From Lachnospiraceae bacterium (lineage in GTDB: Bacteria; Bacillota; Clostridia; Lachnospirales; Lachnospiraceae): a stretch of 62,833 bases of DNA. The position numbers and the translations under genes are program-made. The notes under the pieces are model-generated. The model searched no databases and had not been told where the DNA came from. It worked only from the letters and a program-made list of their open reading frames with translations. Shown one piece after another: positions 57,600 through 62,833 of this stretch (positions within the stretch are counted from its first letter, which is position 1; every line of letters begins with the position of its first letter). The stretch is taken from positions 1-62,833 of the forward strand of contig JAAVZI010000059.1 of NCBI GenBank assembly GCA_022791575.1, written 5' to 3'.

Positions 57600-58776
57600 T
57601 GCGCATCCCTCCTATACAATTATTATATTTTTGTCATACAAAAATGTCAAGATAAATTTTTACTTCTTAACTTCAAAGCATTTCATTTCTTAATTTCAAA
57701 ATTACCTGCATTATTGATTCTATCGTTTATATTCTATATTAATGAGAAAGTTTAAAAACCAGTTCTCTACCTATAATTATGGCTTTCATAAATGATACAT
57801 ATGTTTTCTATTATTGATAGCTGTATCATCTCTAGCTATTTTCACACTTTTAAAATTGCAGGTAGAGTTCAATAATTTCCTCTTAAATCTTAAAAATCAT
57901 AAATCTTTTCTTTCTTAAATAATATATATTTTGTCAATAAGTCCTATGAATGAAAACGATATAAATAACATTCTTATAGCAAAGTCTTTGTAGGTAAAAC
58001 TTACAATTTTGATTAAACATTCCTATAAAATATTCTTTTTGCTGTAGACAAAAGTTCACGAATCCTTGTTTTAAAATTAACGGCAAAATTTCAGCTTGAA
58101 GTTCCTTTAATCCCTCTAATGATAATACCGGAAATGCAGTCCATAATCTTAGCCAGAGACATTTTCCTTTTTTATCAGACGTACTGCTGTTACTTTTGCT
58201 GTTTTTCTTATTGTTTCCTCTGTTGTGCTGCTCTCAAGCTCTTTTGTGAATGCTTTCAAAATTTACTCGTTATCTAATAGCGTCATCATCATTTCAACCA
58301 CCTTCTGTTTGCTATATATTAAGATATTATTTTTTATGTATAACAGTATGATACCTAATAATGATCTTATTTACAATCAGAATAAACAGTGCGCAGCAAA
58401 TACAAAGATACGCTGCCTGATGGTCTAACGTCGCACTACCGGCTCTTAGCTATTAGAAAAAAATGTTGTTATTGTGGCAGAACCCGGATAAAGAACAGGA
58501 AGATATGCAGATTGCAGATCTGATGACATTTGAGGATTCTTCTATTTATTTTAGATGAATGTAATAATTGGCGAGTGTAGTTTTTTGCAGAAACAGCCAT
58601 TTCAGATCCGGTTTGAGAAAAAGCTGTTTCTGCAGCTTGTAGACATTTATCAGGATAAGGGGATAGCACGAATGGAATATGACCAGCGACATGGAAAAGG
58701 ATTGGCTGATTTTATTCAGAAACAGTGAGGAATTTTTATCACTAAAGCATGTTGAAAGTGTCTAAAGGAACTCTCT
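57600..58776. other. 1.2-kb AT-rich region without a clear gene
   Basis: Nothing intact is recognised. Short ORFs at 58225-58428 (plus) look accidental. The one coding-like remnant is at 58462-58728 (next entry). A 12-bp perfect inverted repeat TGCAGAAACAGC/GCTGTTTCTGCA (58586-58597, 58623-58634) lies within it. Confidence 0.5.
58462..58728 (+). pseudogene. possible remnant of a MerR/TipAS-type regulator
   Basis: On the plus strand a frame ending in KLFLQLVDIYQDKGIARMEY and YDQRHGKGLADFIQKQ resembles the end of TipAS drug-binding domains (YD-H-EGLAEF-). The upstream part (MLLLWQNPDKEQEDMQ) is in another frame and stops at TAG. The assignment is weak. Confidence 0.3.
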
Positions 58777-59571
58777 TCACTGCATCGTATCCACAATCTC
58801 TTTAATCGTTTCCAGCGAAACCCGGCCTTTGAGTGTATATCGCACCCCATCTGCCACAAAAACCACTATTTTTTGTGACACATAATTATACGGCTGCTTC
58901 CCATGTATGGTATCCTCGACAACATTTACCCGATACCCCTGTCTGGAGGTATATGCTTCAACAAACCGGTACATCCCCAGATAATCGGTCTGCCACCCTT
59001 GCTCTAGCTGCAGTTCACTCAAAATCAAATCAGCCGTCAAGGTGATCGGGGAAGCATATTCTATGCCGCGCTCATATGAATAACGCTGCTCCTCTTCAAT
59101 AAACGAAATCTGTTCGATATCCCCGATTATAAAATTTTCTACCGTCACAATCGCAAAATCCGTTCCATCCGTTCTTACACGGCAGCGCATATACGGATGA
59201 TTGCCGCATAGACTGCTGTCCAGCAAGCGAATGCCTAATTCCTCTTTCACACTGCGGTAATCACGGAAATCTTTTTGCAGCATCCCGTACTGGTCAGGCG
59301 TCGTCTGTAATGGGCGGATCTGCACAGCCTCCATAGCATCGAGTTCCGGCAGTGTCTCTTCATTTACCTGAACACTGTTCAGTATATAGTATCCTCCATA
59401 AACCATGCTTCCCCCTAACATTACCACCGCAATCGAAGCTGCAATGCCCTTCCAGAGTCTGCATGGCCTACGGGCAGCCGCCCTGCTTCGAATCTGGTCC
59501 TTGAGTCTGTTACTTAGTTGAATATCCTTTAATTCCTGATCAATGATTGATCGAATCTCCCTATTCTTCAT
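58777..59571 (-). CDS. anti-sigma-factor-like membrane protein (DUF4367-like)
   Basis: A 264-aa protein: cytosolic N-terminus (1-38), one membrane helix (about 40-65), and an extracytoplasmic domain whose C-terminus (NYVSQKIVVFVADGVRYTL) resembles DUF4367. Together with the ECF sigma gene (overlapping by 11 bp) it fits an anti-sigma partner, though a zinc-binding HxxxCxxC motif is absent. The signal is unknown. Confidence 0.75.
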   Translation of the reverse strand: MKNREIRSIIDQELKDIQLSNRLKDQIRSRAAARRPCRLWKGIAASIAVVMLGGSMVYGGYYILNSVQVNEETLPELDAMEAVQIRPLQTTPDQYGMLQKDFRDYRSVKEELGIRLLDSSLCGNHPYMRCRVRTDGTDFAIVTVENFIIGDIEQISFIEEEQRYSYERGIEYASPITLTADLILSELQLEQGWQTDYLGMYRFVEAYTSRQGYRVNVVEDTIHGKQPYNYVSQKIVVFVADGVRYTLKGRVSLETIKEIVDTMQ

Positions 59572-60061
59572 ATCCTGCCTCCAATAAAATATTCTTTAAT
59601 CGCTTTCTAGCCCTGCTCAGACGCTGTATTACTGCATTTTCCGATTTGCCGATCATAGCGGCAATTTCTCTGGCCGGCAGCTCCTGATAGTAGTATAGAA
59701 TCAGAAGCTGCCGGTCGTCGGCTCTCAGCTTCATAATGGCCGCCGATACACTGTCCTTTTCCAAAAAATCATCAATCGGATCGGTATCATCCTGCTTATA
59801 TTCCCCCTGCAGTGGATTCTGCCGAATTTGGAACCAACGGGTCCGCATAATGTTTTTACAGCAGTTGATGGCAATGCGGATCAGCCAGGTCTTTTCACTG
59901 CATTGATGTTGAAAGGAACCATAATGCTTCAGCGCTTTGAGAAATGTTTCCTGAACCGCGTCTTCTGCGAGCTGGTAGTCTTTCAGGTAGAGATAGCACA
60001 TACGCAGAATCGTATTGCCATACTCGTTCATTAAATGTTCTAAGATTTGTTCTGCCGGCAT
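59561..60061 (-). CDS. ECF-type RNA polymerase sigma factor
   Basis: The start at 60061 (MPAEQILEHLMNEYG) follows GAGGAGG; the longer frame to 60091 lacks a site. The 166-aa protein has region 2 (LRMCYLYLKDYQLAEDAVQ, residues 20-38) and region 4 (REIAAMIGKSENAVIQRLSRARKRL, about 130-154, HTH). It directs RNA polymerase to a small regulon, probably for envelope stress. The anti-sigma-like gene overlaps it downstream. Confidence 0.9.
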   Translation of the reverse strand: MPAEQILEHLMNEYGNTILRMCYLYLKDYQLAEDAVQETFLKALKHYGSFQHQCSEKTWLIRIAINCCKNIMRTRWFQIRQNPLQGEYKQDDTDPIDDFLEKDSVSAAIMKLRADDRQLLILYYYQELPAREIAAMIGKSENAVIQRLSRARKRLKNILLEAGYEE

Positions 60062-60687
60062 GTCTGACCTCCTCTCACTAATTAGACACACAAAATCGGT
60101 GTTGCCTTACCTTTATTGTAAAAATTTTTGCAAGGCGCATTAAAGAATTGTATGCTAAAGTCCAGTACTGGTCTTATACGCCTCCCAATTTTAATGCTCG
60201 ATACGACCAAGTTCTGATAAGACACCTTGCAAAATACAGCTGTAAAATATGGAATTCATTTTCAAACCTCTTTGAAATCCAGATCATATCCAATATACAG
60301 ACAACAGCAAGCACAGGCATACATTGATATTTCCATACATTTCCGTGCTGACATGAACTGCACCAAACTCAAACCTCATACAAATATCGAACATATATTC
60401 GTTTTACGTAATTTATTAAATTTCCCCACAATCCAATTGATTTCTACCCTCAAACTATGTTAAAATTACCAAAACCGCTCTACGAATTTCCATTCACAGC
60501 CGAATCCCTCGTAGACATAGACAAAACAGACAGTACATGATGATAAATCAATCCACACAGCAGGAAAATGCAAGGCAATGCAATATGCTTGGACAATAGA
60601 TACAAAAATTCCGCTCAAAGATGGTTTTGTAGAATTTTTCTAAAAATGTCGCTTTGATTCAGATTTTTGTAATTATTGATAATAAAT

Positions 60688-60789
60688 GAGGCAATTGTGA
60701 AACTCACTAACTGGAAATTATGCAATTTGTATATAAACGAGGCTATTGCGAAACTCACTAACTAGAAATTATGCAACTTGTATACATAT
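60688..60789. repeat. two 51-bp tandem direct repeats
   Basis: The copies 60688-60738 and 60739-60789 share GAGGC-ATTG-GAAACTCACTAACT-GAAATTATGCAA-TTGTATA with scattered differences. They include TTGTGAAACTC/TTGCGAAACTC, complementary to GAGTTTCGCAA at 60896-60906. Confidence 0.75.
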
Positions 60790-60860
60790 GAGTCTAAATC
60801 AAAAAATTTATACAAGATACACATAAAAGTTGAAGTTACAATGAGGAGAGTTGTAAAAAA

Positions 60861-60906
60861 GAAACTCAGAAAAGCTAAGTTTTATGCGGCTTTCAGAGTT
60901 TCGCAA
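60861..60906 (+). other. hairpin in the leader of the SUKH gene
   Basis: GAAACTCAGAAAAGC (60861-60875) can pair with GGCTTTCAGAGTTTC (60888-60902) around a 12-nt loop. No T run follows, so it is not a terminator. The SUKH start is at 60943. Confidence 0.45.
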
Positions 60907-60942
60907 ACGCCTATAAAATAAATAACATAAAGGAGTAAACCT

Positions 60943-61716
60943 ATGGCCATTCAATACAATTTAACTGCAATCGAACTATTACAAACACTTGGATACACCA
61001 AAAGAACCGGTCAACCGGAGTTGGAAAATTTTGAAAAAGAGCAATCCATTCAGCTTCCAGCTGCTCTCTCTGAATTTATGAGTCTACGTGCGGATATAGA
61101 TCTGATGTCCACTTCGGATATTTGGCAGATTCCCTACTTTTCCTATATAGATATAGAGGAACGCATAGAAGAGGACGCCGAATACTGGGAAGAAAATCCC
61201 GACGACTGCGAAGGAGATGAATTTTACGAATTTTCGCAAATTCCCAAAGAACAGTGGCCCGAGCGGGTCTCCAATTATCTGCAGATCGGCAGCGATTACG
61301 CGGCCGGGGTTGTGAATTTCGGCATTGATATCCGCGACCTCAGCCAGGACAACCCACCTGTCTATTTATTAAACGAAGACAATAGTATCTGTGACTGGGA
61401 ACCCTTATACGACACCTTAACAGAATTTCTGCTCTGCATTATGGGCGACGTTCTCTGCTGTCAGGATTACCACACCGCCCCCAAAGCGCTAGAACAAAAT
61501 GGCTGGAACTATGAAGCCACAGAATATCCAAACACAGAACAGGCCGCTAAAGCCCTGCAGCAGCACAGCATTGACTTCTCCGCCTTAGAATCCGTCCATG
61601 CCTATGGAAGAGACATTTCCTACAGCTGCTGTTATGACAGCGAATGTCATACGCTCTATTGGTTCCTCACAGAGCCTTCCTTGTGTAAAGTTTATAAAAT
61701 ATCCAAAAACCAGTAA
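60943..61716 (+). CDS. SMI1/KNR4 (SUKH) family protein
   Basis: A 257-aa protein related to the one at 10203: FEKEQSIQLPAALSEFMSL (residues 29-47) is the SUKH start, and ERVSNYLQIG...GIDIRDLSQDNPPVY (near 105-145) matches the other copy closely. AAGGAG precedes the ATG. It is the third SUKH protein in the window and lies 50 kb from the others. It is probably a binding or immunity protein. Confidence 0.87.
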   Translation: MAIQYNLTAIELLQTLGYTKRTGQPELENFEKEQSIQLPAALSEFMSLRADIDLMSTSDIWQIPYFSYIDIEERIEEDAEYWEENPDDCEGDEFYEFSQIPKEQWPERVSNYLQIGSDYAAGVVNFGIDIRDLSQDNPPVYLLNEDNSICDWEPLYDTLTEFLLCIMGDVLCCQDYHTAPKALEQNGWNYEATEYPNTEQAAKALQQHSIDFSALESVHAYGRDISYSCCYDSECHTLYWFLTEPSLCKVYKISKNQ

Positions 61717-62030
61717 CAGGAGCCGCCTATTATGCAACATATTTGGAGCACAACATTTTAAAGAGAACATAAACAAACTATGCCCATCTCCCCGCTCTAC
61801 AAAGGAAAGAAACGGATGAAACCATGACCGGTGATTTTGGGATTTGAGATTGGAACTTAAGAAGTGTTTTTCTATCGTCCGCTGAAAATGCCGAAGGTGT
61901 TAGAAAAAAATCCTTTAAGGGAAAGTTATTGGCGTCGAAGAGACATAGCGGGAGCAGCGACGGCCGCTATGTCTCTTCTAACCAGCTACGTTATTGAGGG
62001 TGCGAGCGGAAGTTGGAAATAGAGCAGATG
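61717..62030. other. 314-bp intergenic region with a strong hairpin
   Basis: A perfect 15-bp stem GAAGAGACATAGCGG / CCGCTATGTCTCTTC (61937-61951, 61964-61978) with a 12-nt loop. No T tract follows. It shares GACATAGCGGG (61942-61952) with the right window edge (62793-62803). Confidence 0.55.
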
Positions 62031-62618
62031 TTAGAAATCTATACCTAATTGATAGACATTTTGCAGATGAATGGGTAATTTTTTAGCTCGAAGTTCTTTA
62101 TTCCAATTTGTCATATCGTCCAATATTACCATTTCTTTTTCTTTTGCCCTATTTCGAATATGGTCGCCAAGCATTACTGTTTCCATGGCTGCTCTTTCGC
62201 CAGTCTCTGTTAAAGTTTGAATTGATTTTCCGGCACAGGCGATAATCAATGCTTTTTCCAGAGTTTTCATTTGGGGATGAGGATTATAAGCGAATCCACT
62301 TGTCCAGACACGGTCAAACCATCCAACTAATTTCGCAGGCGCCTCCGTCCAAAATACGGGATAAATTAATACGATTGCATCACTGTTTTGGATTTTGCTT
62401 TGTTCTATTTGCACATCTTTGGCAAGCGGCTGTTCTGCGTAGTAGTTCGTTTCTCTTAGATATTCTTCTTTTGAAAGATCGGTTTTAAAATTCTGTTTAT
62501 ATAAATCCGACAAAATAATATTATGCCCTGCATTTATTAAGCCTTGTGTAAATTTTCTATATACTTGATAAGTAAAACTATTTTCATCTGGATGACAAAG
62601 AACAATCAATATATTCAT
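62031..62618 (-). CDS. NAD(P)H-dependent oxidoreductase, flavodoxin fold
   Basis: The start at 62618 (MNILIVLCHPDENSF) follows GAGAGGA; the longer frame to 62732 is upstream of it. The 195-aa protein belongs to the NQO1/MdaB/KefF-like group: IVLCHP at the FMN site, FKTDLSKEEYL near residue 51, and DAIVLIYPVFWTEAPAKLVGWFDRVW (near 80-105). It binds FMN and reduces quinones or similar with NAD(P)H in the cytosol. Confidence 0.88.
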   Translation of the reverse strand: MNILIVLCHPDENSFTYQVYRKFTQGLINAGHNIILSDLYKQNFKTDLSKEEYLRETNYYAEQPLAKDVQIEQSKIQNSDAIVLIYPVFWTEAPAKLVGWFDRVWTSGFAYNPHPQMKTLEKALIIACAGKSIQTLTETGERAAMETVMLGDHIRNRAKEKEMVILDDMTNWNKELRAKKLPIHLQNVYQLGIDF

Positions 62619-62776
62619 AATTAGAGTCCTCTCTTTTTGTAAAAATAATAAACCTGCCTTGTTTCTGAGCTTAGATCCAGGCAGACTAATAGCATAACTT
62701 CTCGGAATCTCAATGAATGAGATTCTAACCAAAGATTGACAACTGAATATCGTGCAGGAAAAGAAATTAGAGAAAA

Positions 62777-62833
62777 ATGGACATAAACTTTGGACATAGC
62801 GGGTACTATGCCTTGAAAAATCTTATGGAATCG
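62777..62833 (+). CDS. possible 5' end of an outward-facing gene at the right edge
   Basis: An ATG at 62777 opens 19 codons to the window end (MDINFGHSGYYALKNLMES). It is related to the minus-strand start at 1-52 (shared MD, H, Y, LKN). The family is not recognised and there is no strong ribosome binding site. Confidence 0.25.
   Translation, partial: MDINFGHSGYYALKNLMES

Larger units (their letters stand above)
60062..60942. other. 880-bp region between the sigma gene and the third SUKH gene
   Basis: No gene is supported. It holds a 51-bp tandem duplication (60688-60789) and a leader hairpin just before the SUKH gene (60861-60906). Confidence 0.5.

Noticed and set aside
57700-58440. A search by eye for tRNA or riboswitch folds in the long gene-free regions
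   Set aside because: No cloverleaf, T-box or known riboswitch core was recognised; AT-rich stretches alone are not evidence.

Overview
The window looks like chromosome from a Gram-positive anaerobe of the Lachnospiraceae (Bacillota, Clostridia). Support comes from the prfA-prmC-DUF1385-rpmE-rho block, an oxygen-sensitive class III ribonucleotide reductase (nrdD/nrdG), several families common in gut Clostridia (DUF5685, DUF4317, DUF975, PF06541, the TIGR03915/TIGR03916 pair), a sortase-type surface protein, AGGAGG ribosome binding sites and consensus sigma-A promoters. No rRNA, tRNA, CRISPR array or intact transposase was recognised.

Layout. 0-3.4 kb: a possibly truncated ORF, then a DUF5685 / J-domain / membrane protein operon and a small ADP-ribosylation-crystallin-like protein. 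3.5-13.8 kb: an accessory stretch with two ankyrin-repeat proteins, GNAT, a 356-aa unknown, a broken uracil-DNA glycosylase, an SDR, two SUKH (SMI1/KNR4) proteins and a frameshifted chemotaxis receptor. 13.9-15.9 kb: a redox module (dicluster ferredoxin, membrane Fe-S protein, thioredoxin, Crp/Fnr regulator) with two promoters carrying the same operator at the same distance from the -10 box. 16-21.6 kb: translation/termination housekeeping genes. 21.8-25.8 kb: a 1313-aa wall-anchored protein with about eleven Cys-rich repeats. 25.9-33.4 kb: ligA, an RluF-like pseudouridine synthase, an L,D-transpeptidase and membrane proteins. 33.6-39.9 kb: DNA repair: a DinG/XPD-type helicase and the TIGR03915/TIGR03916 pair behind a promoter flanked by two LexA-type boxes, then nfo and an Mrp ATPase. 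39.9-47.5 kb: a lipoprotein whose YkuD active site is lost, and a polyphosphate operon (DUF4037/TPR, DUF4125, ppx, ppk1). 47.6-53.2 kb: PHP phosphoesterase, a decay zone (MITE-like hairpin, broken AMP-ligase, group II intron remnant behind a terminator), SGNH hydrolase, truA, aspS. 53.4-57.6 kb: a 232-bp giant palindrome, nrdDG under probable NrdR boxes, an HD-GYP protein and an RHH regulator. 57.6-62.8 kb: gene-poor DNA, an ECF sigma/anti-sigma-like pair, short repeats, a third SUKH protein and a flavodoxin-fold oxidoreductase.

The strongest candidates for something undescribed are the Crp/Fnr redox module with its unusual 5-bp half-site spacing, the SOS-promoter repair operon, the active-site-less L,D-transpeptidase lipoprotein, the Cys-repeat surface protein and the 232-bp palindromic element. 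The two window edges carry related, outward-facing gene starts, so the window may end at copies of one repeated gene family. All positions and identity counts are by eye; no database or program was run.
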